Source: Vigna angularis
Lineage: Eukaryota; Streptophyta; Magnoliopsida; Fabales; Fabaceae
Assembly: GCF_016808095.1 (NCBI RefSeq)
Contig: NC_068979.1
Location: 29,531,960-29,595,959 of the forward strand
DNA length: 64,000 nucleotides
Direction of reading: 5' to 3'
The notes beneath the pieces are model-generated. The model made no database searches. It had not been told where the DNA came from and was given only the letters and a program-made list of their open reading frames with translations. A program made the position numbers and the translations under genes. Below are positions 47,809-60,530 of the stretch, in pieces (position 1 is the stretch's first letter; the number at the start of each line of letters is the position of its first letter).

Positions 47809-49593
47809 TCACTCATGACTCAACCTCTGTTGCCACATTCCATCCACCTCAATGGCACTATATCCTGGTACCTTTTTGATTCCCATATCTTTCATCTTAC
47901 TTCTCACCTTTCTCACATCTTCCCATCTGTCAGCAGAGGCATAAATGCTAGCAAGAAGTGTGTGAGGAGTTGAATCGCTTGATTTAACTTTCGCCAGTGC
48001 TGTAGCAAGCCTTTCACCCATATCAATATTGCTATAAGTTCTGCAGGCACTTAACAAAGCTCCATAGAGTGGAACTATTATTTCATTGTTTTCATCTGGT
48101 AACATTCTTACCAACTCTTCTGCCTCTTGTAACAGTCCGGCTCGACCAAGAAGGTCAATGAAACACCCATAGTGCTCTAAATTTGGCTCAATGTGATACA
48201 CACTTGACATGGAATGAAATAACTTTCTGCCTTCTTCAACCAATCCTGCATGTGTACAAGCACTTAAAACAGCAATGAAGGTAACATCATCAGGTTTAAA
48301 CCCACACACTTGCATTGCTTCAAATAACTCAAGTGCTTTACTTGTTTTACCATTCATGGCCAGCCCACATATAATTGCAGTCCATGAGGCAGTGTCCTTT
48401 TCCTTCAATCCATAAAAAATCTCCGAAGCTATATCTATGCAACCGCATTTAGCATACATTTCAATAAGGGCAGTACCAACCACAACATCCACTAGGATTC
48501 TGTTTTCATCTATGTAATTATGAATCCACTTGCCTTGCTCTAGAGCTCCCGATTCAGCACAACCCGTAAGAAGAGTAACCACAACGAAGTTATCCGGTCT
48601 CACACCTCTCATCTGCATCTCCCCAAACAATGCAATTGCCTCTTCAAAACGATTAAACTGCACATACCCATTAATCATAGCTGTCCAAAGAACAATATCC
48701 CTACTTGGACTCCTCTCAAAATAATCTCGAGCTTGATCCAACAAACCACAGGTCACATACCCGTTTACCATGCTGGTCCAACAATTCACATTCTTAACGG
48801 TCATTGCATCGAAAATCTGCTGGGCGACGCTCACATGCCCACACTTACAATACATGTCTAACAAAGCATTCCCCATTATAGTAGTAAAATCCAGTTCATT
48901 CACAATGTAATAGTGAATTTCCTTACCAAGCTCCAAATTTCTCAACACCGTACACGCGGACAGACTGCTCACAACCGTGGCTTCATTAGGCTTTTCATTG
49001 CTCTCCTTTCGCATTCGCCGGTAAACATCCACTGCCTCCTGGAACTTCTTGCACCTGACATAACCCGAAATCATGATGTTCCAAGAAACCGTATCCCTCT
49101 CAGGCATTTCCTCAAACACCTGCGTGAAGCCGTCAACCAGGCCCAACTCTGCATACATGTCCATCAACGAGTTACCCACATAAGCGTCAAACTCAAGGCC
49201 AGTCTTAACCACAAAAGCATGAACCTTTTTTCCTTCCCCAACCTCCCCAATGCAACCAATACCCTTCAAGACATAAGGGTAGGTGTAGTTATCAGGCCAC
49301 ACACCATGCTCCCTAAGTTGCTGAAACAGAGAAAGGGCACTCCTAAAGCTACCCCTTTTCACAAAGGCCTTGATCATGAGGTTATAGATAAACAAAGAGG
49401 GGGTATGAATGTATTTGAAGATTCTGTTTGCATAGTTAAAATCCCCTAGTGATGAGTCCATGGAAAAGGCCATGAGCTTGTTAAGGATGTCTCTATCTTG
49501 TTGAAGGCCAACACTGAATATGTGGGCCTGAATTTGCTTCAATTGGGACATGGATTTGCAGCTTTTGAGAAGAGAAATGTATGTGCCCTTCAT
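47809..49593 (-). CDS. pentatricopeptide repeat (PPR) protein, PLS class, E subgroup
   Basis: PPR proteins bind organellar RNA, and PLS/E-type members generally select sites for C-to-U editing. This intronless frame of 594 residues starts at the ATG at 49593; the six codons before it begin with GTG. About 14-15 PPR-type motifs run through the protein, recognisable by phrases such as YNLMIKAFVKRG, SWNIMISGYV, CWTSMVNGYV, LWTAMINGYV and SWTAIICGLAMNG. An E-type region follows (YGALLSACR, then LLASIYASADRWEDVRKVRS and KVPGYSAIEVDG). It closely resembles Arabidopsis At1g31430 as I remember it. It then ends at VDGMWQQRLSHE, where relatives continue for about 25-30 residues (HEF.VGD..HP). There is no DYW domain. 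Either the tail was lost recently or the family tolerates its absence. Confidence 0.92.
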   Translation of the reverse strand: MKGTYISLLKSCKSMSQLKQIQAHIFSVGLQQDRDILNKLMAFSMDSSLGDFNYANRIFKYIHTPSLFIYNLMIKAFVKRGSFRSALSLFQQLREHGVWPDNYTYPYVLKGIGCIGEVGEGKKVHAFVVKTGLEFDAYVGNSLMDMYAELGLVDGFTQVFEEMPERDTVSWNIMISGYVRCKKFQEAVDVYRRMRKESNEKPNEATVVSSLSACTVLRNLELGKEIHYYIVNELDFTTIMGNALLDMYCKCGHVSVAQQIFDAMTVKNVNCWTSMVNGYVTCGLLDQARDYFERSPSRDIVLWTAMINGYVQFNRFEEAIALFGEMQMRGVRPDNFVVVTLLTGCAESGALEQGKWIHNYIDENRILVDVVVGTALIEMYAKCGCIDIASEIFYGLKEKDTASWTAIICGLAMNGKTSKALELFEAMQVCGFKPDDVTFIAVLSACTHAGLVEEGRKLFHSMSSVYHIEPNLEHYGCFIDLLGRAGLLQEAEELVRMLPDENNEIIVPLYGALLSACRTYSNIDMGERLATALAKVKSSDSTPHTLLASIYASADRWEDVRKVRSKMKDMGIKKVPGYSAIEVDGMWQQRLSHE

Positions 49594-50685
49594 CAGTTTT
49601 AAACAAATCACTGCTTTGTTGGTTATTTGATGATCACATCATAAAATGTAGAATGAAATAGGTAAACATTATCCGCAAGTTGTTGGGACCGAAGGCAGAA
49701 TGAAACAAAAAAGAAAAAACAGTAGATTTTGTATGTGATGGATGGAACTGAGTTTGAAAGGTTAGGTGGCGCGAGTGGATCTAGATCTGAACGACTCTGT
49801 TATTTTGACATTCATAGAAATATTTCCATCCTATTTTGCTTTTTAATTTTTTTATAATACAAAAAATTATTTTTTTAATAATTATTTTACGTATAAAAGT
49901 GAATTGTCAAGTGACTAAGTACGTATAAAAAAAATCATTTTCCTACATTGAAATAATAAAGAAAGTACAAGTATCAAAACTGTATAATTGTATAATTGTA
50001 GAAAACATGACATTGACAAGCTAAGAATGAAAGATCAAAAGAAAATATACATTTTAGGTATTTGTGAGCAACGTTGTATTTGGCAAATGTTCTATTAAAT
50101 ATAAAATTGATGATTAAATTGAATTTATCATAGATAAAGGAACGCTAAAGCATGGGAATAAATTCTTTTGAAATTTGATTTTCTTTTCCATAGCCTTCAA
50201 GTAGGTGTATATACATGAGGCCCACTACATTCTATCTCAGTGGGGTTCTTGGGTTGGGTTGTCTAATATTTTTTTTAAGAAAAAAATATTATCTGATTCC
50301 GTAAAATAATATTGGATACGGTGTAGTTTCTGCATTTTTTATATTAAACTTAATTTAACTCAAATTACTCATGTTGAACTGGATTGATTTAAGATTTTGA
50401 AAAACCTTTATGTTAAAAATTGTTATGTTTAAGTATTAGCTTAATTAAAAAAATAGGACAATATTTATCAAAACTTAATTGAAAACTTTAATTAATATAA
50501 TAAATCAACTCATAATAAATTTATATAAACAAATTTAAGACAAAAGAAAAAGCACAATTTGAATAATTTCAGGTGGAATCTTGGATCACACATACTAAAT
50601 TCATAATTTAATTCTTACTAGAATGATTAATTTTTAATGTGTGGAGATTAACCCTATTATAAATTAAATTCAATTATATTAGATC
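49594..50685. other. PPR upstream region and AT-rich intergenic DNA
   Basis: No gene is seen. The first 200 bases should hold the PPR promoter and leader (minus strand). Confidence 0.5.
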
Positions 50686-50689
50686 AGGC

Positions 50690-51950
50690 CAAATGTAGCC
50701 TATAATAAAGACGTACTTATCAACGATACGTCAGGAGGCTTCTTCACTTTCAAGTTTTCTTCATACATCTCTAAAGTTTTGTAAATACTTAAATTACCCT
50801 TTTGATAAAGGTAAAATTTTGTTATTTCTCTCCTATAATTACCTCACTCGCCCACTTCTACTCTCACACCCTTTTTTAACCTAAACCTAGTTGCACCCCT
50901 TCCTCCTTCATCTTCCTTTCATCTCCACCCCACCCTTGCACCAACATAGTTTCTATCTTCCTCTCTTCCATAACTATCTTCCTCAGCTATCAACCTTAAT
51001 CGTTAAAGGTACTTTCATTTTCGTTTATATTTCTTCAGTTAGTAAATGTTTAGTATAGATGAAGGTAGAAATTGGGGATGTAGTAAAGAAAACTCATCTA
51101 AGGAGCTTGATGAAGATCCATCTAAGGAGTTATAGCTTAAACCAAGGTTAGGAGAATGGAAGAAGAAGAAGGACTTCAATGACTTCTGATCTTGTGGAAG
51201 ATGGTGTTTCAAGCTTGGTTTTACCATTCTCTTAAGCTTTGTAAAATTGTACATATGTCTTCTTTAGGCCTTATATTTGGGCTAAGGACCTACCCATCTA
51301 GAGAGCTTAGTAAACATCGACGATTTTGCACATTTAACTGCATTTAACTTATAGGTTCAAAAAATACGTGTTTATAGTCAGCTGAAAGCCCTATGAGTTT
51401 AGTTTCCAACAAAAAACAATAATCTCCTTTAGAGTTTTGTAGAGAAAGTTATGAGTAAAACAGTTAGCAAAGGTCATAATTGCCAGAATGTCGTGAATTG
51501 GGCTAGTTCTTGGGCTTGTAGTGTCAATTTGGGCCTTTGGAGTGCAACAACGCCTCTTTTGGCTTGCTTACCTTCTAGAATGATGGAGAAGGCTCCCGTG
51601 CATGTACTTGGAAAAAGATTCAAGGGAAAAGGTTCTTATTCATTGCACTTGGACATTAAAAGCTTCAAGAACCTTTTTTAGTTCAATGTATCTAGGTTCA
51701 TGTACTCTAGTTCCTTCTTAAGAGTCACTCTGCATCATATAAAAGGAGTGCTCTACCATTTGTGAAAACAACTTGGAAAATACATTAGAGAATTTATGCC
51801 AAATTGCATTACCTCTTCTTTTAGGTTCATTAGGATTGTCTTCTACTGAGACTTCTCCTTACGTTTAGACTTGTTGGTTGGCCTCACCTTCTTCAAGATG
51901 CATCTCAAGACCACTCTTCATTAAGACAAAATCATCTAGAGAATATACTG
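50690..51950. other. retroelement-like sequence, possible LTR
   Basis: The segment is less AT-rich than its surroundings. Around 51350-51930 there is LTR-like text: a TATA-like ATATAAAAGGAG at 51737-51748 followed by leader-like sequence, with GGGCTAGTTCTTGGGC-type words upstream. The stretch 50880-50960 is C/T-rich and recalls the left part of the TIR element at 32281-33515. No pol motif, boundary or target duplication was found. Confidence 0.35.
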
Positions 51951-54150
51951 TCTAATAAACTCAAGTTTTGAAGTTTAACAAAAAATATTAAACGAAATAT
52001 TGTTGTATATGAAAAGTTGTTTAAAATAGTAGAGTCTAATGAAGAAATTATATAACGTTTGAAGCCAAGATTATAAATAATGTTTTTGAGATAAAACTGT
52101 TTAAATGAATTAGAAAATCATAAACAGTGTGTCTGAAAGAAAGTATCTCTCATTGAATTTATCTAATAGATTATATGAACAAAATAAGTTAGCGTCTTAT
52201 ATACTTATATAACACTAAAGTTAAAAGAAATATTTATTCAATACAAGTGTTATATAAAGCAAAGCTTTCTAAAAGAAAACAACGTCTAAATGACCACTAA
52301 ATGTTATAACCTTTTAAAAAACATTATATGTTTATACCATCTGATGATTATGCATGTTGTATGTCTAACCAAACAATTCATTTTATGAATGAAATGACAA
52401 ATGATAAAATGTTTTGAAAGCGCTACACAATTTAACGTTTATCAATGTTCAAAACATTTAATGCATGTACGAAAAAGTACTTCGATGCTTGTATATTTTG
52501 TTCTTGGTATTCGTGCAAATCAATAAAACAAAAAGATATTATCATAATCATTTGAAACTTGCTAGAGTGACTATTCAATTGAAATATGATATGGAATTAG
52601 AGGTAGTTTATTATTGGGGTTTTGGGGTGTTTTTAGTGTAAAATTAGGGTTTTGAGTAGTGAGATTGTGAGGTAAGAGTTGGAAACTATTTTGGGAAGTT
52701 AGAAGTCTGTTATGAGACCTATTATGACTTGTCTAGACATTTAAATTAGTAAAATCTGGTGTAGAAGTGTTAATTGTATGATAGGGTAAGTCCTTTGATT
52801 CTTTTTAGATAAATTTTGAGGTTTTACCTAGTGAGAACTTGAAATAGAAAGGTTGAGAGTAATTTGAGGTGTTGGGGTGTGCTATATAGTGTATTAAGTC
52901 TTGTTCATGCAATTGGTTGACTAATATGAGTGTTAGAAAGCACAAAAGTGGTTTTAGGTAGCTTAAAAAGGTGAATTTGGGTTTGGAATAACCAATTTGA
53001 GTTACAGTGGTATATATTTTCTGAGGTTTCTCAGTTCTGGAGGGTCTTATGGATAAATTAAAGTTGTGAGGAAAGTGTTCAAAGTCATAAAAACTGTTTT
53101 AGCCATATTTTCAGTTTTAATCGATTATGACACTAACGTAATCGATTAAAATAGACAATTTAGCCTAATAGAAATAACTTAATCAATTAAAACAAACACT
53201 TTAGTCTAATTGATTATGTTATTGACATAATAGATTAAAATAGGTAGTTTTGTTCTGTTTTGCTTTATCTGAGTTCTAGCTTGCCTTAATAGATTATATT
53301 ACCAATTTAATCGATTATTACTATCAGTAATGTAAAATTTTGACTAATCTAAACTAAATTCACTTGTACACATATGATCTAGGTAGTTCATTGTTCTCTT
53401 ATGATCCTAAGAAATCTTATTATCAATTTTTATTTTGCAGTAGAGAATCAATTTTATTATTAACTATTTTATGATACTTGATGGGATTATTTATGATTAT
53501 GTGATGAAGGTTTTGAGGTTTCATGTGATATTATGCAATGTTGGTATGAAGTATATATATATATGATTATGAGAGGGATATGATGATGATAGATATATGT
53601 GATTAATATTGATTGACGTAATTTCATGATCCTCGTGGAGATGTTACATGGTGGTGCCTTGTATTATTGTTTGTATGAATGATTGGAGTTAAGTATTGGA
53701 GGTTTATCCTGAAGCTCTCAATAAATCCAAGTAGAGACTGATGATTATGTCGTGGAGAGTAGCAAAAGGTCTTAACCTGAGGAGTCTTTCTTCATTTGGC
53801 AAAATGACGTTTGAGGACTAATCTTATGAGTGTGGTAGGGTGAAACTCATTAACAATGGTTCTACATAGTAGTAAAGACCACTACAAATGCATGAACCAC
53901 CATAATTCGACATTCATACTATATTTTTTAAGTGTAAGATCTTCTTCATCGATAGTATGTAATTTCTGATAAATTATCATATATGTAATGTTTTATTTTA
54001 GTAGATATATTATACTAAAATGAAATATTACATATAACTATAATTATATTTAACTTAATAAAAAAAATAAAAAACTCATGATATATAATTTTTTAGATCA
54101 TGTTATTCTTAGAAATACAAGTTTATATATAACTTTAACTTAATGAGTTT

Positions 54151-54154
<4 letters not shown>
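51951..54154. other. gene-poor DNA with TAATCGATTA-type repeats
   Basis: No protein is supported. Between about 53110 and 53330 at least six variants of the palindromic word TAATCGATTA occur, each within an AAACAG/ATTAAAAT context. The segment 53690-53900 resembles untranslated parts of plant retroelements but has no diagnostic motif. Confidence 0.45.

Positions 54155-54239
<85 letters not shown>
54155..54239. repeat. (AT)n microsatellite
   Basis: The longest alternating A/T run in the window, about 85 bp. Confidence 0.95.
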
Positions 54240-54240
<1 letters not shown>

Positions 54241-57200
54241 CTTTGAAATGAAAGAAGTAGACTACTTTTAAATCAGTACAGAAATATATTAAGAAATAGT
54301 CATCCAAAATTATGTTAATATTATAAGTAACTCTTTCACTCTAACTTGCAGATACCACACGCCGACAAACCAAATTTGTAATTTGGATATACAGTGTCAG
54401 TCAATAAGACAAAGAAGAAGAAGTTAATTTTTCATTAGAAATGAAATATAGAACTAAATAAAAATGAAAAGAAAAAAAGTAGCAGTGTTTACTTTTATAA
54501 AAATAACTCTATCCTTCCCGATTTCATCATTTACTTTTATCGAAATGTCCAAAAAAATTATTATACGAATTAATGGAGAAGTGTTGTTTTCTCTGATCAA
54601 CACACTGAGCATTTCTTAAAATTGGAGACGATCGTGACGTTGAAGCATTCATGCATGCAGTTGCATGAAAGCTGTGTCAAACTTTGGATTTCTTCTGATA
54701 CTGAGAAAATGGTAACTGCGCCATTCATCGTCTTCACAAACATTTAGGTTATTTTTGTTTCACTCGGCAGCACTGCCACCTTTCACTTTAATACATCTTT
54801 ATTTCATACTTCTCATCTATATCTTTATCTCTGGGAATTATCAATTTCTTGAAGCAATAACTAGACGTTTCACTGTGTGTTCTTGAAACGTGTGACGAAC
54901 GAGAGTAAACTATAAAGAGTTATTGGCGTATATGCAAAGGTCAAACTCATTTAAAATATTAAAAATAAAATGTAAACATGTGTTTTTGGAAAACCAATTT
55001 GTAAACATCTCTTATTGAATTATATTATATAAAAAAATTGAAAAAAAGTGCTTTAAGATTAATTTCTTCTAACATATATTATTAGTAAGTCACATATTTC
55101 TTTTATTCTAAACTAATGTGATTAAAATATTATTTCTTTAATATTTTTAGTTTCAGTTGGAATTAAAAGTAATACTTAAATGATTGACTATAATATTATT
55201 TTTATATAGTTTTTATAATTAAGTATAAATATTATTATTAGCATTATATGTCACAGATGTAGTACATTTTTGTTCATATATTTTAGAATAATTATAATCA
55301 TTTAATAATAATAATTAAATGATTTCTTTTTTAAGATGGCTGCTGATTAAATGAGAACTCAACTTTTATGTATAATTTAAAATAACTAATGCATTGTTCC
55401 CTTTTATCATAAATCAAAACAACTATTTAACTTTGGGACAAATAAAAAAAAATTATAGATTTATATCATTTATAAATCAATGTATAGATTGAGATAGCCA
55501 TATATGACAATATTGTTTCAGCGAGAAACATTAGTTTTTGTTTCTTGAATGTTAATTGTTATTTATAGTGGTCACTTATAATTATTTTCTTGCAATATTT
55601 TAATTATATTTTTTTATCTCTTATATTTTCAATTAAATTTTGAATAAATTACTATTTAATTGAAAATTTACCTGTCTTTACTTAGTCTTTAAAATTGATT
55701 TATTTTTACTGATTGAAAGGTATTAATTAAAAAATGCAATTTGAAAGAGAATTAAATACTCAATTCAAATAATCACTTAATCTATCATAGATATTTGGAT
55801 TTCATAACTTTTTTATTTAAATCATCAAAACTATCTATTATTCCTCACTCTTATCTTCTTTCGAAAATGATTGTTTCAATATTTTGAATATCCACATTTT
55901 CCAAAGTTTACTGCTAGGCACCAGAGTGATCTCGAATGATATCTTAGATGTATAATCCAAAAATAAAGCGAAGTCTTTTTCCTATAAATGGTTGTATCTT
56001 CCATAGAAATGACCAAAGATAGCATGCATATCGACACACTGCCATCTAACTGTTACATGGTCCACGGCTATATAAATTTTCAACCTATTTAATATAATGA
56101 CAAATAAATTATATCTGACCGATTAATGATATATAGATGCTCGGGACCATGCTGAACACGACATTATTAAGACATAGTCAACTTTCATCACTATACATTA
56201 TCCATTATGAATAGAATCCTAGTTTTTTCACAAATCTAGTAATAGAAAGTTATTGTATTTTTTTTTCTTTTTTTTCTATATCACAATAGGGTGGGTTAGG
56301 ATGACCAGATTGAAAATAAATGAATCTTTTCATTTAAAAACACACTTCATTGAGTTTGAAGATACATATGTCACTTGACTTTGAGCTACCTGAACTACAT
56401 GCAATTATTACACATATTGATCCAATGGAAAAAAAAATTTAAGAAACATACCAACTCATTCTAAACCTCATTTTTATATAATGCTTTAAAAAGAATAATA
56501 ATGTTTAATATAATTAACCTATCTTTCAATTTCATAAATACAATGTATATTTTCACTTCTACATACATAACTTATCTTGTCACATATATTTCCCATATCT
56601 CTAACAATGAACCTAGAAGATATATAAAATTTATTAATTTCTTTTACCTAAAATGAAGTTTTCCAAATTTGAAAAACTCTTCTGTGGTACTTCAACATCT
56701 CAAATCAAACTTTAAAACATCATCTCTTAGAAAAGAAAAAGATTGAGAATGATTTACTTATCTAAACTCAAAAACATATATATCTTCAGTTTCTAATTAG
56801 ATAATTTGATAACATACTATCAATCAGAGTTTAGTTTTTTTTTATCTTAGAGATGATATAGAAAGAAAATTAAAGTAAAATATTTAAATTTTATATATAA
56901 ATTTTCAATTATTTATTTCTTTAAAATTTATCTTAATATTCAACTATATGTTACACCACTTGTATTCTTTAACTGATTCTTTCAGTTTAATTATATACTT
57001 AAAAGTTTTTGTTTTTAGTATCAATATATTTAGTATATTAGAATCTTTTCACTCTTCAATATCAATATATTTGTTTTTAACCATGTTACTCAAAACTTTA
57101 CATATTTAAAATATTCTTCAATTTATAATAGTAAAATGACTATTTGAGCCACACATAAAAACACAATAAACTCTCTGTTCTCTTATTTAATTATATAGTT

Positions 57201-60200
57201 TTGCATCACTTGAAAAAGACGGTTAAATAAAACAAATTCTTTCTCTTTTTTCAACCGAAACAAAGATCACAAGTAGGCACTAAAGGCCAAAGTAAAATAT
57301 CTCTCAGAATTCGATCACTATGGTCATAATAATTTGTACGTGTAAGAAGTATCATCACAAAAGCTACAAGAAATTGTTTATTGTCTATCAAAAATAAAAA
57401 AAAAGGTGTGTGTTTAAAAAGGACACTTTATAACTTATTAGTGCAAAAACAAATCAAAAAGGAAAACAATAAACTAGTTTAGTTTAACAACCATTTTGAA
57501 TGCTTTTTTGTTTGATTAGGGTTTTAAAATTTTCTATACAACCATATATGAAATTAAATATACATTAGCCAAGAACCATCATAATCAATGTTTAGAGCTA
57601 GAGATTAGTGGTTAAGTATTTGCCATAAGCTATTTTACAACACTAGAACTTCTTAACCAGTTTTGTTTGGAAGGGTTATGGTTTGAAGGATTCAAGTGGT
57701 GAAAAAGACTTTTGGTGAGTGATAGTGACCTTCAATAAGGACAAAACATGCAAACTCATCATACAAAGAGTTCTGCAAAACGGAGTTAATAAGTGTGAAA
57801 GGTGAGATATACCAAGTACACATGAAATCTGTTACATGATTTATACAGTTTACTTATTCAAGGATTAAAACAATTATTTTTTTTTTCAAAAAGTAAATTG
57901 TTATGCATTTACTCTATCAAAATCCCCATTACCATGTAAGAAAAACATATGGGGATGTGTAACATGAACTAAATGCAGCAACTAGATTGTGGTCCTTCTT
58001 TTTGTCTTTATAAATTGGTCCCTTTCCTCTCTTAATCCTTGTAACTTGAAAAGAAAACAAGTGCTAAAGTTGTTTGCTTTTTTAAAGCCTCGTATCTGTT
58101 TGGTGGTCCAACAGGGTTAAGATTGCAGTTTGTGCAGAAAAAGGAAAGGATTGTAGTGGTTTCATCAGATCTTTTCTTTTCATAACAGAGAAAAGAAGGC
58201 AAATATAATGTCTCTATACTAAAGAACTAGTGATAAATAATACATCACAAGTGTAGGTGATTTTTGATTGTATTTTTCTATTAGAGGATTTAAACGCTTT
58301 GGACAGCATAAATAATTAAGATTATGTGTGATGAATGAAAATGATAGTTATTAAAGGAGAATATATAGAAATGTGTACATCAAATAAAAAACAATATCAA
58401 AATAATATAATGTATTTGGTTTGGTTAGAAATTCAAATATTAGTTTTAATATTTTGTGAGTTAAACTTATGTATTATTATTCTTAGATGAATTCTTTCTA
58501 TGAATACCATATGTTTATATATAATTAATGAAAAGAAAGAGAGTATAGTAATATGGGTTATTTAGAAAACACGATTATTAAAGACAAAAAATGTAACATA
58601 CAAAATAATATACATTAAAATAATTTATGCAAGTTCAAATACGGATTATAGAAGTTATTAACATGTAGAGTAGTTATTTATTGAGTAAATTACACTGTTT
58701 TTTTCAGAAAAAAAGTTTAAGTATTGCATTTGTTACATATTTTATATTAAAGCATACATTTCTTTTCTATCATATCTTTTATTCTTATTTTTTTTGGAGA
58801 TGATAAAAAATAGTGATTTTAAACCTTGGAATGATAAAAAGAAAAGGGAAATATTTTACAAAAAATTAAAATCCACTTACTTTATAAACTAAAAATTGTT
58901 TAAGATTAAAATATGTTTGTTTTTCTTTAATAGATAAAACGTACTCCTTTTCATCATTTGTAGTTTCCATAAAAATCTTATCATTTCAATTAAAGCAAAA
59001 TTTTTTGCTAAAACCATATGAATACATTTATACAGACATTTTTTTTAACTATGTTAATTTTATAATATATTTCGACCATAAATTCTTTTTCCTTCAACTC
59101 TCCTTTCTAATATGTTATATATTAAATGAAGCAACGAAGTTCTGATCAAGCGAGGCAAAGGCAATTTGGTCCATTAAAAATATTTTAATTAAAATTACAT
59201 TTGTTATTGAATATTTTTAAGTGTATTAAGTTCAACATAGAAAGTATATTTATTCATATTCAAGAGTTCAAATCAAACCCTCCTATTTTGTTATACCAAA
59301 CTTCTCCAATCTAAATAACTTAATTAGAAATAAATTACAGAAAGCAGAAAATAAAAGTAAAATAAAACCACATAATAGGTTCACCAATTTGTAATCCCAA
59401 CACATCATCAGTGTTGATTCGACTGAGGTTTTTTCTAACTGTGCAAGTCAATTGAATCTGTACTTTAGATTAGACATATAAAAAAACAACGTTACCAAAA
59501 CGACAAACCCTAAAAGTTGTTTACTGTTCACCAATTTGTGTCACTCCTCTGCAGGAGAACAGGCGTGTCTCTTTTATTGTGCACATCAACGTTCAACATG
59601 AATACTACTTATCACACTTTCTTTCTTCAAATTCACTTCATTTGAGTGAAAATAGAGTATAGATTCTCTGATAATATACAACAGTTAATTAATGTAAAAT
59701 GTAAAATTATTACATCAACCAGTACAAATTTTCAAAACAAACACAGTATATATTAATTAATAAGTTGAGTAAAACCGATTATGACAGATTCAGAATGAAA
59801 CTGTATTCATCCTAACCACTGAATTAAAATCTTCTGCATTCTGTCAAATATTGGGAAAAAAAGTTTCTGCATAAAAAAAAGTTTCTGTACACTGCAAGTA
59901 CTTTTTTACAGCAGACAGTTCTGCAGAAATTAGTTGAAATTGTTATAAACCAAAAACTAGTGATTGAAAAAGAATTGCACATGAATTAATTGAGTGACTG
60001 TGATGAAAAGAAAAGAGATAAATGAGAAAAGGGTGAAAGGAGTAATGGGGTCCATCATCATGTATAACATATCTGAGTAGGACAAGGGGAGCTAGGTTAA
60101 TGATAACATGAAGAAAGATGTTCCAACTACATAAACAATAGAAAATTTAATAGTATATTATTATTATTATGTGGCCTAAGGGAATTGAAATGGTGTGTTG

Positions 60201-60530
60201 TTAGTATTATTATAGAACATAATGGACCGTTCCTTTATGTTCTTAGTGGAAGCCGAAGAAGCACACTATATTATGATATGATATGGCCATGTCTTGTTGT
60301 GTTAGTTGGTTGTGTGGGGTATCACACAAAGCACCCAAATTAATTTCCCTTGTCTTTCTGGTTGTCCATATTTTTGGTATCACTGATTCTTAATTAAGAC
60401 CTAAAAGCACAGGAAAATGGAGCTGTAATAGCAACTTCAAAATTGGACAAAAGAAGTGGTTTCTAGTGTTTATGCATGTTATCTGACTTCTCTGACTTCC
60501 CTTCATCATTCTCATTTCTCTTTCCTCAGC
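54240..60530. other. long AT-rich intergenic stretch, no gene seen
   Basis: Over 6 kb carries no frame of note on either strand and no recognisable transposon protein. It is AT-rich throughout and lacks obvious tandem arrays. I cannot exclude small RNA genes or distant regulatory sequence of the zinc-finger gene. Confidence 0.55.

Noticed and set aside
49594..49611. A six-codon upstream extension of the PPR frame
   Set aside because: It begins with GTG. The ATG at 49593 is the first real start.
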